From contig NZ_JARFVB010000002.1 of assembly GCF_029193885.1 (NCBI RefSeq), positions 310,001 through 374,000 of the forward strand: a DNA stretch of 64,000 nucleotides, written 5' to 3'. The translations under genes and the position numbers were made by a program. Origin of the DNA: Flagellimonas yonaguniensis. Lineage in GTDB: Bacteria; Bacteroidota; Bacteroidia; Flavobacteriales; Flavobacteriaceae. The notes under the pieces were generated by a model. It saw nothing but the letters and a program-made list of their open reading frames with translations, did not search any database and was not told the origin of the DNA. Below, in pieces: positions 53,446-62,868 of this stretch (position 1 is its first letter; each line of letters begins with the position of its first letter).

Positions 53446-55380
53446 TTATTTCAATACCGTGAACTCAATGTTGGAATCGGTAAATACGGTATGGGTTTGT
53501 GTTTTGAAATCTGATTCGTCCGCCTTAAAGATGTTGTCCACATAGGTCTGCGGGTTCAAATCAATGAGCGGGAACCATGTACTTTGCACCTGAATCTGCA
53601 ATTTGTGCCCCTTTTTTATGGTATGGAACACATCCTGTAGTTTGATGTCCACATCCGTCTTTTGGTTGGGCGTAAACGGTTCTGGCTCTGAAAAACCATT
53701 CCTGAATCGACCACGAAGGACTTCGCTCCTTACCATTAAATGGTAATTGCTCATTTTAAGATGGTCTTGCATTTCCTCATTGGTCTCGATATCTGCTGGG
53801 TGCACATCGATTACTTTTACGATCCAATCGGCCGCGGTTCCTGTAGTGGCCACTTTCAGTTTGGCCAAAATATCCCCGGCCAAGGTCAGGTCCTCCTCCA
53901 TCACATCGGTTTCAAAAACCAGGACATCGGAACGTCGGGCAGCAAAACGCTGATCGTCAGTCATATATTTTCTTGGGGTAAAAACGGTTTTCACATCTTC
54001 AGAATATGGAACGGGTTTCTTCACATTGCTAACGAACTGAATCCCCGTGGTTCCTTGTTGCTCTGAAGTGAGTTCTTGGTCTTCGGACAAGTACATGGTC
54101 TGCTTTTCGGCATTTTCCGGCGGCCAAGTATCGTATTTTTTCCATTCTTTTTTACCTGTATCGAACACATAGGCTTCGGGCAATCCAGAATTTTCATCAC
54201 CTTCTCCTTTTAGGAAATGATTGAAAAACTTGGTTTCAATCTCTTCTTGGAAGAACAAGGATATGGAATCCCCAAAATAGTAATTGCCCACAGCGTTTCG
54301 CTGCTTTGTCCTTGCCCAGGCCCCGTGGTCCCATGGCCCGAACACCATGGTATTGTAGTTGTCTTCGTTATATTCTTCAATGTTTTTGTAGGTTTCCAAA
54401 GGACCATGGAGGTCTTCGGCATCAAACCATCCCCCTACAATCATGGTGGCCACGCTGCTCTTTACATTCTTCAAGTGTTGAATCAAACCCCTGCTCTGCC
54501 ACATGGCATCGTAATTTGGGTGCTCTTTCAATTCATTCCAAAAGAAATCATCGGTCACACCTTCAGGGCGCATGGTCGGGGTATCAGCAGTCTCATATTC
54601 AAAGAAATGATCTAGGTTTTTAAGTGGTCCCGCATCCAAAAAGAACTGGTACTGATCCTCCGTGGGCAGGTTGGGAAGCGTGTACCAAGCCGTATCTATG
54701 GGCTGGTCCCCATTGGGTCTTGGGGTTCCAAAAAGTGAAGTTGCCCTGAAATAGCTCAACAAATAGGCTCCGTTATGATGGAAATCATCAAAAAAGAAAT
54801 CCCCGATACAGGCCTGTGGTGAGGCAGCCTTCAACGCAGGGTGGGCATCCACAGTGGCGTAGGTGGCATAATAACCCGGATAGGATATGCCCCAAATACC
54901 CACATTGCCATTGTTGTTTTCCACATTGTTCACCAACCATTCAATGGTATCGTAAGTATCTGAACTTTCATCCACCTGATCATTGGAGGTTTTGTTGGGA
55001 ATGTAGGCCCGCATATTAACATAATGTCCTTCACTGAGCCATCTTCCCCTAACATCTTGGTAAACGATGATGTTCCCTTCCTTCATCAAATGCCCATTGG
55101 GACCGATTCTCGTCCTGAAATTGCCCTCGCCATAAGGTCTGGAACTATATGGGGTACGCTGCATAATGATAGGGTACTCCTTGGAAGTATCCTTTGGAGC
55201 GTAAATGGTGGTATGCAGTTTTACCCCATCCCGCATTTCAATGTCCACTTCTTTTTTGGTGTAATTGTCAGCCACGTAGGTGTCGACTTCTTGCACCTCG
55301 GTCTTGACGGTTTTTTTACAACTGACGGTAACCGCCAACATTAAAATACATAGGAACAGGATTCTAACTGAACTTCTCAT
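53446..55380 (-). CDS. CocE/NonD-type S15 hydrolase lipoprotein
   Basis: About 644 residues from the ATG at 55380, which begins a lipoprotein signal (RILFLCILMLAVTVSC). The longer frame would run through the metK terminator. Triad: Ser in GISYPGYY, Asp in GWFDAEDLHG, His in GPWDHGAWA; a C-terminal jelly-roll follows. The layout fits alpha-amino-acid ester hydrolases and glutaryl-7-ACA acylases; the physiological substrate is probably a peptide or amino-acid ester. It is a relative of the peptidase at 5748. Confidence 0.83.
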   Translation of the reverse strand: MRSSVRILFLCILMLAVTVSCKKTVKTEVQEVDTYVADNYTKKEVDIEMRDGVKLHTTIYAPKDTSKEYPIIMQRTPYSSRPYGEGNFRTRIGPNGHLMKEGNIIVYQDVRGRWLSEGHYVNMRAYIPNKTSNDQVDESSDTYDTIEWLVNNVENNNGNVGIWGISYPGYYATYATVDAHPALKAASPQACIGDFFFDDFHHNGAYLLSYFRATSLFGTPRPNGDQPIDTAWYTLPNLPTEDQYQFFLDAGPLKNLDHFFEYETADTPTMRPEGVTDDFFWNELKEHPNYDAMWQSRGLIQHLKNVKSSVATMIVGGWFDAEDLHGPLETYKNIEEYNEDNYNTMVFGPWDHGAWARTKQRNAVGNYYFGDSISLFFQEEIETKFFNHFLKGEGDENSGLPEAYVFDTGKKEWKKYDTWPPENAEKQTMYLSEDQELTSEQQGTTGIQFVSNVKKPVPYSEDVKTVFTPRKYMTDDQRFAARRSDVLVFETDVMEEDLTLAGDILAKLKVATTGTAADWIVKVIDVHPADIETNEEMQDHLKMSNYHLMVRSEVLRGRFRNGFSEPEPFTPNQKTDVDIKLQDVFHTIKKGHKLQIQVQSTWFPLIDLNPQTYVDNIFKADESDFKTQTHTVFTDSNIEFTVLK

Positions 55381-55437
55381 TTTTTTGTTATTTTTTTGAT
55401 ATGCTAAAGCTACTAAAGTTCGTGTTAGTAAACCAAT

Positions 55438-55466
55438 AAAAAAAGGAGCCTTGTCAAAGCTCCTTT
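55438..55466 (-). terminator. Terminator of metK
   Basis: Minus-strand AAAGGAGC (55466-55459) pairs with GCTCCTTT (55449-55442), then TTTT, 24 bp after the metK stop codon. Confidence 0.85.
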
Positions 55467-55489
55467 CCATCTATGTTTTTAACGGTGGT

Positions 55490-56743
55490 TTACAAACCGA
55501 AAGCCTCTTTTACCTTGTCCACCATATCCAACTTCTCCCATGTGAAAAGCTCCACTTCTTTTTCGATTCTTCCGTTATAGGGAGATTCAAAGACCTTGGT
55601 CATGGTTCTGGGTTCTTTTCCCAAATGACCGTAAGCGGCCGTTTCCAAGTAAATTGGGTTACGGAGCTTAAGGCGCTCTTCAATGGCAAAGGGGCGCATA
55701 TCGAAGAGTTCAGATGCTTTTTGGGCTATTTCCCCATCTGTCATATCCACATTGGAAGAGTTGTACGTATCCACAAAAATGGATGTGGGCTCAACCACGC
55801 CAATGGCATAACTTACCTGCACCAATATTTCACCGGCAACTCCTGCGGCCACCAAGTTCTTGGCCATGTGTCGGGCAGCATAGGCAGCACTTCGGTCTAC
55901 CTTGCTTGGGTCTTTACCACTGAAAGCACCTCCTCCGTGAGCACCTTTTCCGCCATAGGTATCCACCACTATTTTTCGTCCCGTTAGACCAGCATCTCCG
56001 TGCGGACCCCCAATCACAAATTTTCCAGTGGGATTGATATGATATTTGATGTTGTCCGTGAACAATTCTTGAATGTTCTCGGGCAACAACTTTTTTACCT
56101 CGGGAATCAAAATGTTGATGATATCATCCTTGATCTTGGCCAGCATCGCTTCGTCCGAATCAAATTCATCGTGTTGGGTGGAAATCACAATGGTATCAAT
56201 CCGCTGTGGAACATTGTCATCCGAATATTCAATCGTTACCTGGGCCTTTGCATCGGGACGTAAATAGGGTATTCGGGTTCCCTCTCGCCTCAAACCGGCC
56301 AACACCTCCAAAATCTTGTGCGAGATATCCAATGCCAAAGGCATGTAGTTATCTGTCTCTGTCGTGGCATAGCCGAACATCATCCCTTGATCTCCAGCTC
56401 CTTGTTCTTCCTTGGCACCACGGTCAACACCTTGATTGATGTCCTGTGATTGTTCATGAATCAACGAAACAACCCCACAGGAGTCCCCGCTGAACTTATA
56501 CTCACCTTTGGTGTACCCTATATTGTTGATGACTTCCCTGGCAATGCTCTGTAAATCCACATAGGTATGACTTTTTACTTCTCCCGCCAACACCACCTGA
56601 CCCGTGGTCACTAAAGTTTCACAGGCTACTTTGCTCTCGGGGTCAAAGGCCAAAAAATTATCCAGCAATGCATCACTGATTTGATCTGCAATCTTATCCG
56701 GATGTCCTTCGCTTACGGATTCGGACGTAAATAAATATGACAT
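55490..56743 (-). CDS. metK: S-adenosylmethionine synthetase
   Basis: 417 residues, the normal size for MetK. It makes SAM from methionine and ATP. Motifs: [19 protein letters not shown] (N-terminal ATP/metal site), [12 protein letters not shown] (about 120-131) and [22 protein letters not shown]. The ATG is at 56743. It has its own leader with a SAM-II-like element and its own terminator, so it is separately controlled from the SAM-I-regulated methionine genes. Confidence 0.97.
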   Translation of the reverse strand: MSYLFTSESVSEGHPDKIADQISDALLDNFLAFDPESKVACETLVTTGQVVLAGEVKSHTYVDLQSIAREVINNIGYTKGEYKFSGDSCGVVSLIHEQSQDINQGVDRGAKEEQGAGDQGMMFGYATTETDNYMPLALDISHKILEVLAGLRREGTRIPYLRPDAKAQVTIEYSDDNVPQRIDTIVISTQHDEFDSDEAMLAKIKDDIINILIPEVKKLLPENIQELFTDNIKYHINPTGKFVIGGPHGDAGLTGRKIVVDTYGGKGAHGGGAFSGKDPSKVDRSAAYAARHMAKNLVAAGVAGEILVQVSYAIGVVEPTSIFVDTYNSSNVDMTDGEIAQKASELFDMRPFAIEERLKLRNPIYLETAAYGHLGKEPRTMTKVFESPYNGRIEKEVELFTWEKLDMVDKVKEAFGL

Positions 56744-56820
56744 TGTTTTCCTTTAATGAAAAGATTCAAATGAAAAACCAAAGGAGTTTATTTCTCGGTA
56801 GAGACCACTGAACACAGGCC
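56744..56820 (-). other. metK 5'UTR below the aptamer
   Basis: A leader part of 77 bp. AGTTTA (56829-56824) can pair with TAAACT (56790-56785) around smaller stems (TCTC/GAGA), competing with the pseudoknot strand CAGT. There is no T-run, so translational control is more likely than termination. Confidence 0.4.
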
Positions 56821-56896
56821 CAGTAAACTGCTTTAGCATTTTTCGTCTCTGATTATTCAGGACAAGAGGTTGCAATCAGTCAAATCTTTCCTCGTT
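56821..56896 (-). promoter_or_regulatory. SAM-II-like riboswitch in the metK leader
   Basis: The minus strand reads AGG (56892-56890), GATTTGACTGATTGCAA (56886-56870), CCTC (56869-56866), an inserted hairpin (GTC-CTGA / TCAG-AGAC), then AAAAATGCTAAAG and CAGT (56830-56827). The loop and the AAAAATGCTAAA joining strand match what I remember of the SAM-II core. Loop ACTG (56880-56877) can form the expected pseudoknot with CAGT. P1 is short and the inserted hairpin is atypical. The ligand is inferred from core similarity and the metK context. Confidence 0.55.
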
Positions 56897-56955
56897 TTGA
56901 TGGGCAAAAGTACGGTGAAACCAATAACCATCAAAATTTTGGATACAAAAAGAAA

Positions 56956-59637
56956 TCATAATTCATACCTTACCTTTAACACTACGTAACATGGCTGAAC
57001 AACATAGTTTGAAGTTCTAAAAAACAGGTCATCATAAGAATTTTGGTCCAAAGAGGAGTTATTGGTAAGGTTGGTCGCCTCGATACTGTATTCCCATTTA
57101 CTGTCCGTTTTTTGATAGGATAGACTCGCATCCAGAAAACCATATCTATTGTCGATCGTGTCTTCCTTATCCGAGTATATGTAGTGGTCGTAATCCAACA
57201 AAAAAAGAAAATTTTTCAAGAAGGTGGCATCGAACTTGGCAAACGGCCTGTTGGTGTAATAGGTAGTACTTGTATTTCCGTTATCGTAATCATTAATGGT
57301 ATATCCAATCCCAAGTTCCAAGTTAGGGGCATTGGTAAAACTGCTACCAACGGATGCAGAATAACCCTGGGTCAGCGATTTCGAATTCTGAGGTGCATCA
57401 TTAACTATATTATATGTATTTGAAAGTGATAGAGACGCATTGGTCTTTACCTTGATTCTGCCAAAGGTTCTCTGAAAACTCCCAGAACCACTGAATGTTT
57501 CATCTTCCAAATTGGAATTGATGGTGGTACGTACCTGATTGATTCCATCGATACTGGTATTTACCTTGAAAGCATCAATACGTTTGCTATAGTTGAACCT
57601 GGCGAATATATTTTGAAGGTTGAACATATTAAAACTGAAAAAATTAAGGGACACGTTGTGATACAGTGCACTTTCCAAATCGCGGTTCCCTTGATAAACC
57701 GAGTTATAGTTGTTAAAAATGTAGCCTTCCGCCAAGTTGTTGATATCCGTAAAGTTTCGGGTAATGTTATAGTTAAACCTGATACTCTCGGATTGTTTTA
57801 TTTGAAAATTGATGAACAGGTCGGGCACTATATTGGTAAGCTCGTCCTTTGCCTCTGAACCAAGTTGTGTATTTGTGGCCACATAGTTATGTACGTGAAC
57901 CCCTGGATTAAAAGTGAACTTGCCCAATATCCATTTATAATGCAATCCGAAATACAAATCGGAAAAATTAAACCGGACATCGTTATTGAGTTCATCATCA
58001 TCAAAAGTAATCTCATTTCCGGCATCCAATACTTGAAAAATGGATGAATTGAACCTTTGGCTGGATTGGGTGGTTCCCAAGGTTAAATTAATATTGCTCT
58101 TGGCCCCGGTCACCCAAAAATAATCCAATTTGGCATCCACCCTGTTGGTTTGAGTGTATTGTCTTTGGTTGATATTGTAATCGGATTGGTCGGAATCCAA
58201 GGGTATCAATCCTTCAAAGGGTTGTTCCGAACGAATGGCATTATAAAAAGGATCTTCGTCGGAATATTCATATTGCCCCTCAAACGCAAATATATGGTCT
58301 GGATTCAAGGTATAATACAGATTGGTGTTCTGCGTTACCGTTGTTGGTTTTTGCGCATTGTTCTGGCCAATCTCGTCTGTTACATCGGATACCGACAAGA
58401 TATTTGTGTATTGACCCTCGTTGGACAATTTGGTCTGAATCTGATAATCCCATTGCAACCTGTCGTTTGGCTTATAGGAAGATTTGAATTGTAAGAGTCC
58501 CAACTTTGATGTTTGATCTATATTGGTATCGGTATTCTCTGTTTCGCCACTGGAGATATATGTGTTGCTGGCAGTGGTCTGCATGAGCGTGTTGTTGTAC
58601 GAATAAATTCCATATCCGCTCAACCTCCAGGATTCGGATGGTTTGTAGCTGAAATTTATGGCCCCGAACTTTGTTTCCACGGATTTTGCCCTGTTGTTCT
58701 GGGCCGTACTAATTCCCTGACTATTGGAACTTGTGGTAAATGATGTCCCCACAGTCCTTCTGGTCGCACTGCGAAAGCCTCCTGTAAAATTCCAATAATC
58801 GCGAGAAGAAAAGGCCACCGCTCCGATATTGTTCAGGTCGGTAAGGATATTTACACTAAAATCGGGTGAATAGTAAAACAATTTAGGATGGGCGATATAC
58901 CGTTCATCCAAACCTAAACCTCCAGTGATTTCACCGAACCAAAATTTCTTTTTGCCTTCCTTTAGTTTTATGTTCAGTGCAACATTGTCCTGATTATTGG
59001 CAACCCCTCCAAGCTGAGAAACTTCTGAATAATTACGCAATACTTCTATTTTACTGAGTGCATTGGCAGGTATGTTTTTTGATGCGAGCTTCGAATCGCC
59101 ATCAAAAAATTCCTCCCCTTCCACCATGACCTTGGTTACTGTTTTGCCCTCTACTTGTATCTCACCCTCATCACTAACCTCGATTCCTGGCAATTTCTCC
59201 AGAACATCCGACAACTTCCGTTCAGTTCCCGACACAAAAGAATCTGTGTTGTAAACTATGGTATCTCCTTGAATTGTGATTGGAATCTCATAAACAACCT
59301 CAACCTCTTTCAGGTTTTCTGCCTGTTCATAAAGAACCACATCCATGACCACATCGGATTCTACTGTTTGTAATGGTATTTCGGCAGGACTAAATCCCAG
59401 GTAGCTTACTTTTAAAATATAATTGGAATTTGCCTTTAGGTTCAATTTGTACTGCCCTTTGTCATTGGTTATCCCAAAACCATCCAATGCTTGGTTCTCT
59501 TGGTTTACCGCAACTACGTTAGCAACATCCAAAGGGTTTTTTAGGGAATCTGTAACCATTCCTGTCACTGTGACCTTTTGGGCCATGGCAGATGTTACGA
59601 AGAGTAACAATAGTGCCTGAAAAATTTTATTCATCAA
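56956..59637 (-). CDS. TonB-dependent-receptor-like outer-membrane protein
   Basis: 893 residues with a signal peptide (FQALLLLFVTSAMAQ). A carboxypeptidase-D regulatory-like domain (about 20-110; VTVTGMVTDSLKNPLDVANVVAV) precedes a plug-like domain (about 115-220; LSDVLEKLPGIEVSDEGEIQVEGK) and a long beta-barrel ending in an aromatic strand (YVVLKVRYEL). It belongs to the outer-membrane beta-barrel group that pairs with GLPGLI proteins; the gene for such a protein starts 13 bp upstream. The substrate is unknown. Confidence 0.85.
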   Translation of the reverse strand: MMNKIFQALLLLFVTSAMAQKVTVTGMVTDSLKNPLDVANVVAVNQENQALDGFGITNDKGQYKLNLKANSNYILKVSYLGFSPAEIPLQTVESDVVMDVVLYEQAENLKEVEVVYEIPITIQGDTIVYNTDSFVSGTERKLSDVLEKLPGIEVSDEGEIQVEGKTVTKVMVEGEEFFDGDSKLASKNIPANALSKIEVLRNYSEVSQLGGVANNQDNVALNIKLKEGKKKFWFGEITGGLGLDERYIAHPKLFYYSPDFSVNILTDLNNIGAVAFSSRDYWNFTGGFRSATRRTVGTSFTTSSNSQGISTAQNNRAKSVETKFGAINFSYKPSESWRLSGYGIYSYNNTLMQTTASNTYISSGETENTDTNIDQTSKLGLLQFKSSYKPNDRLQWDYQIQTKLSNEGQYTNILSVSDVTDEIGQNNAQKPTTVTQNTNLYYTLNPDHIFAFEGQYEYSDEDPFYNAIRSEQPFEGLIPLDSDQSDYNINQRQYTQTNRVDAKLDYFWVTGAKSNINLTLGTTQSSQRFNSSIFQVLDAGNEITFDDDELNNDVRFNFSDLYFGLHYKWILGKFTFNPGVHVHNYVATNTQLGSEAKDELTNIVPDLFINFQIKQSESIRFNYNITRNFTDINNLAEGYIFNNYNSVYQGNRDLESALYHNVSLNFFSFNMFNLQNIFARFNYSKRIDAFKVNTSIDGINQVRTTINSNLEDETFSGSGSFQRTFGRIKVKTNASLSLSNTYNIVNDAPQNSKSLTQGYSASVGSSFTNAPNLELGIGYTINDYDNGNTSTTYYTNRPFAKFDATFLKNFLFLLDYDHYIYSDKEDTIDNRYGFLDASLSYQKTDSKWEYSIEATNLTNNSSLDQNSYDDLFFRTSNYVVQPCYVVLKVRYEL

Positions 59638-59650
59638 CTATTCTAAAAAA

Positions 59651-60553
59651 TTATGGTCTGCCACCTGGGCCGCCACTTCTTCGTCCATTATTCCGAAACC
59701 TTTCTGACATTTCTTTCATTTTTTCCGCCAATATTTGATTGTATTCGGCCTGGCTCACCTCTTTACCTCTTTTGGGCTGTACTATTTCAATTTCTTCATC
59801 AGGGTTGAGCACTATTTTGGAACACAATATGGCAGTACGGCCATCATTCACCTCCAAGATAAGACCAGGAAGTCCCCAGTAGGAACCTGGCCCTTGACCC
59901 ACAGGAATATCCGGTGTGAACCATGCGGTAATGGTTTGTTCCTTAGGTGCCTCAATACGAGCCAACAAAGAATTCCCATTAACAGAATCCTTTTGTTTTT
60001 GTCCCTCCTCTTTGTCAGCATCATCACGCCGGGGCGGTCTCAACATATTCCTAAGATTATCCATGGTAGCTGTATCTATCACTTTTACCGCAATTGCTTT
60101 GTAACAAGTGTAGTTGCCTATTTTTTTTGTTTCCGAAGTAAGCTCCCAGTTCAATTGCCGCAAACTATCCTTAATCAAAAATTTCTTGCCAAAAGTCTCG
60201 ACTTCATTGGTGTAGGTCTGTTCTTGAATATCTTTATAATAAGTGCCACCGGTCGCAGAGAACATACCAAATCGGCGTCCACCGCCACTCTGGTTAATGG
60301 ATGGTGCTTCCAATTTTTCTTCTTCCACGTAAATGGAGGTTGAACGATCAAAAGTCAATTCGTATGTTTTCTCCATTGCCTTTTTCATCCGTTCCATAAT
60401 TTCTTGTTTGCGGGCTTCGGGCATATCTGGTGGACCAAAATCCCCTTGTATCGAAGTTTTGCTTTGATATGTTGCAGTACCTATAAAACTTTGGGAATAT
60501 CCATAGGATATGGTAAGCATCAAAAAAACAGAAAAGAGCAATATTTTCATCAT
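59651..60553 (-). CDS. GLPGLI-family secreted protein
   Basis: 300 residues with a signal peptide (ILLFSVFLMLTISYGYSQ). The family motif WGLPGLILEVNDG is at about 229-241. The C-terminus is basic and ends in NNGRRSGGPGGRP. GLPGLI proteins are periplasmic or surface beta proteins of Bacteroidota of unknown function, usually coupled to an outer-membrane receptor, as here (13 bp apart). A role in peptide or metal handling by the pair is only a guess. Confidence 0.85.
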   Translation of the reverse strand: MMKILLFSVFLMLTISYGYSQSFIGTATYQSKTSIQGDFGPPDMPEARKQEIMERMKKAMEKTYELTFDRSTSIYVEEEKLEAPSINQSGGGRRFGMFSATGGTYYKDIQEQTYTNEVETFGKKFLIKDSLRQLNWELTSETKKIGNYTCYKAIAVKVIDTATMDNLRNMLRPPRRDDADKEEGQKQKDSVNGNSLLARIEAPKEQTITAWFTPDIPVGQGPGSYWGLPGLILEVNDGRTAILCSKIVLNPDEEIEIVQPKRGKEVSQAEYNQILAEKMKEMSERFRNNGRRSGGPGGRP

Positions 60554-60684
60554 ATCATTTGGTTCAAAATTGTGGATTTGACACCAATATCGAAGAATGG
60601 TTTAATCGACACTAACAAAATATTTTAATTTAGGATTTTTTTAAGAAAAATCGCGTACACCCAAAAATTTTCAATGGCGCATAT

Positions 60685-60692
60685 TAACTTTG
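60685..60692 (+). promoter_or_regulatory. Candidate -7 box of the deoxynucleoside kinase gene
   Basis: TAACTTTG fits TAnnTTTG, 50 bp before the ATG at 60743. Confidence 0.45.
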
Positions 60693-60696
60693 TATA

Positions 60697-60716
60697 TTGT
60701 GCCGCAAGTGGCACAA
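60697..60716. repeat. Perfect inverted repeat at the kinase transcription start
   Basis: TTGTGCC (60697-60703), 6-base spacer, GGCACAA (60710-60716). It begins 4 bp after the -7 box, so it overlaps or follows the expected transcription start; an operator or a 5'UTR hairpin. Confidence 0.55.
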
Positions 60717-60742
60717 AGTACATTATCAATAAACACTGACAT

Positions 60743-61360
60743 ATGCATATTGCTGTAGCTGGAAATATAGGTGCAGGGAAAACCACCCTTACCAATCTTT
60801 TATCTAAACACTATAAATGGGAAGCTCATTTTGAGGATGTGGTGGACAATCCCTACCTCGATGATTTTTACACCCAAATGGAGCGTTGGAGTTTCAACCT
60901 TCAGATTTATTTCTTGAACAGCAGATACCGTCAAATTTTAAAGATCAGGGAAAGTGGCAAAAATGTGATCCAGGATAGGACCATTTATGAAGACGCCCAT
61001 ATTTTTGCACCCAACTTGCATGCCATGGGCCTAATGACCAACCGTGATTTTGAAAACTACAAAGGTCTTTTTGAATTAATGGAAACCTTGGTACAACCAC
61101 CGGATCTAATGATCTACCTACGTAGTTCCATCCCAAACTTGGTAAACCAAATACACAAACGGGGACGTGATTATGAAAATTCCATTTCCATTGATTATCT
61201 CAGTCGTCTGAACGAACGCTACGAAGCTTGGGTAAACACATACAAAAAGGGCAAATTGCTCATTTTTGATGTGGACAATCTCGATTTTGTGGACAATCCA
61301 GAGGATTTGGGCGAAGTCATCAACCGTATAGATGGGGAAATCCACGGACTGTTTGAATAA
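60743..61360 (+). CDS. Deoxynucleoside kinase
   Basis: 205 residues. P-loop VAGNIGAGKTTL (5-16), the substrate-recognition DRTIYEDAHIFA (DRS-like, about 78-89) and RGRDYEN in the lid, which give the dNK/deoxyadenosine-deoxyguanosine kinase type. It phosphorylates salvaged deoxynucleosides. Which base it prefers cannot be told. The gene is monocistronic with a promoter box and palindrome upstream, and diverges from the GLPGLI gene. Confidence 0.9.
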   Translation: MHIAVAGNIGAGKTTLTNLLSKHYKWEAHFEDVVDNPYLDDFYTQMERWSFNLQIYFLNSRYRQILKIRESGKNVIQDRTIYEDAHIFAPNLHAMGLMTNRDFENYKGLFELMETLVQPPDLMIYLRSSIPNLVNQIHKRGRDYENSISIDYLSRLNERYEAWVNTYKKGKLLIFDVDNLDFVDNPEDLGEVINRIDGEIHGLFE

Positions 61361-61459
61361 TTATTCCAAGGAAGAACTATTCTTCAAAGAATTCATTGCA
61401 GACCAGATATTAGGTATATTTAGATGTGTTTTTGCAACAATCAAACTAATTCAAGTCAC

Positions 61460-62728
61460 ATGAAAGCCCTTCGAATAACCCAATATGCAACCTTACTGTT
61501 TGCATTCTTTCTCCCTTTCAATACCAATGCACAAGAACTGGCCAAAACAACCCCCGAGGATGTAGGATTATCTTCTGAGCGTTTGCAATATTTAACCCAA
61601 ACCTTTCAAGATTATATAGATGATGAAGAATTGCCCGGTGCCACCATTCTTGTGGCACGAAAAGGTAAGATTGCCTATTTTGAATCCTTTGGCAAGAACG
61701 ATATCGAGATCAACGTTCCCATGACCAAGGGCTCCATCTTCAGGATAGCCTCGCAAACCAAGGCCATTGTCAGCACGGGAATCATGATGCTTCAAGAAAG
61801 AGGGAAACTATTGATCACAGATCCTGTCGGAAAATACATTCCCGCTTTTATGGAAACCAAGGTAGCTGTGAGCAAGGATGATGGCACCTACGATATTGTT
61901 CCCGCCAATAGACCCATTACCATTCGTGATCTGCTTACCCACACTTCTGGAGTTTCTTATGGATATGGAATTGCAGCAGACCTATGGGAAGAAGCCAAAA
62001 TCCAAGGGTGGTATTTTGCCGATCGTGACGAGCCCATTCAAGCAACGGTAAATCGCATGGCAGAGCTCCCATTTGAATCACAACCCAGAACAAAATTTGT
62101 ATACGGGTACAACACCGATATTCTTGGGGCGTTGATTGAAGTTGTTTCAGGTAAATCCCTTGATGTTTTTCTTAAAAACAACATTCTGGACCCTCTTGGC
62201 ATGGTAGACACCCATTTTTATCTCCCTTTAGAAAAAAGGGAACGTTTGGCAACCGTTTATTCAGCTACGGAAAACGGATTGGAGCGTGCACCAAACCCTG
62301 GTGGTATGGTGGGCCAAGGAGCTTATGTGGATGGTCCCAGAAAAAGTTTTTCAGGAGGCGCAGGTCTTTTGAGCACTTCCATGGATTATGCCAGGTTTTT
62401 ACAAATGATACTCAACAGGGGGGTATTTGATGGCAAACGTATCATTTCACCTAAAACCGTGGAGTTGATGACCACCAACCACCTTCCTTTTCCCCGTGAT
62501 GAAGGACAAGGTTTCGGACTGGGATTTTCCACTGTGGAAGATTTGGGACTACGTGGCGAATTGGGCTCCGAAGGTGAGTTTGCATGGGGAGGTGCCTATC
62601 ACTCCTCCTATTGGGTAGACCCAAAAGAGGAAATGGTTGTGGTGTATTTTACCCAATTGATCCCCGCAGGCGACATTGACGATCACGGAAAATTACGTGC
62701 TTTGATCTATCAAGCGATAGTGGATTAA
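61460..62728 (+). CDS. Secreted serine hydrolase, class C beta-lactamase fold
   Basis: About 422 residues from the ATG at 61460, giving a signal peptide (ITQYATLLFAFFLPFNTNAQ); the frame also reads from an ATG at 61424. Motifs: SQTK in FRIASQTKAIVST (S-x-x-K), YGYNTD (Y-x-N), and GGAYHSS late in the chain at the KTG-equivalent place. Such proteins are esterases, D-aminopeptidases or penicillin-binding enzymes rather than proven resistance determinants. It is monocistronic. Confidence 0.83.
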   Translation: MKALRITQYATLLFAFFLPFNTNAQELAKTTPEDVGLSSERLQYLTQTFQDYIDDEELPGATILVARKGKIAYFESFGKNDIEINVPMTKGSIFRIASQTKAIVSTGIMMLQERGKLLITDPVGKYIPAFMETKVAVSKDDGTYDIVPANRPITIRDLLTHTSGVSYGYGIAADLWEEAKIQGWYFADRDEPIQATVNRMAELPFESQPRTKFVYGYNTDILGALIEVVSGKSLDVFLKNNILDPLGMVDTHFYLPLEKRERLATVYSATENGLERAPNPGGMVGQGAYVDGPRKSFSGGAGLLSTSMDYARFLQMILNRGVFDGKRIISPKTVELMTTNHLPFPRDEGQGFGLGFSTVEDLGLRGELGSEGEFAWGGAYHSSYWVDPKEEMVVVYFTQLIPAGDIDDHGKLRALIYQAIVD

Positions 62729-62868
62729 AAACTTATTTCCGTTTCCCTCAATCAAATAGCCCGTTCACTCATTGGCGGTTTACTCCGGTTCTTTTTCAAA
62801 GTAGTTTAGAGGTGGGATGAACCCACTGCTATTAACTACGCCTTTTCAGGCCCAAAACTTTGAAAATT

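Noticed and set aside
55381..55470. Upstream extension of the CocE-type hydrolase
   Set aside because: Would run through the metK terminator and place residues in front of a good lipoprotein signal peptide.
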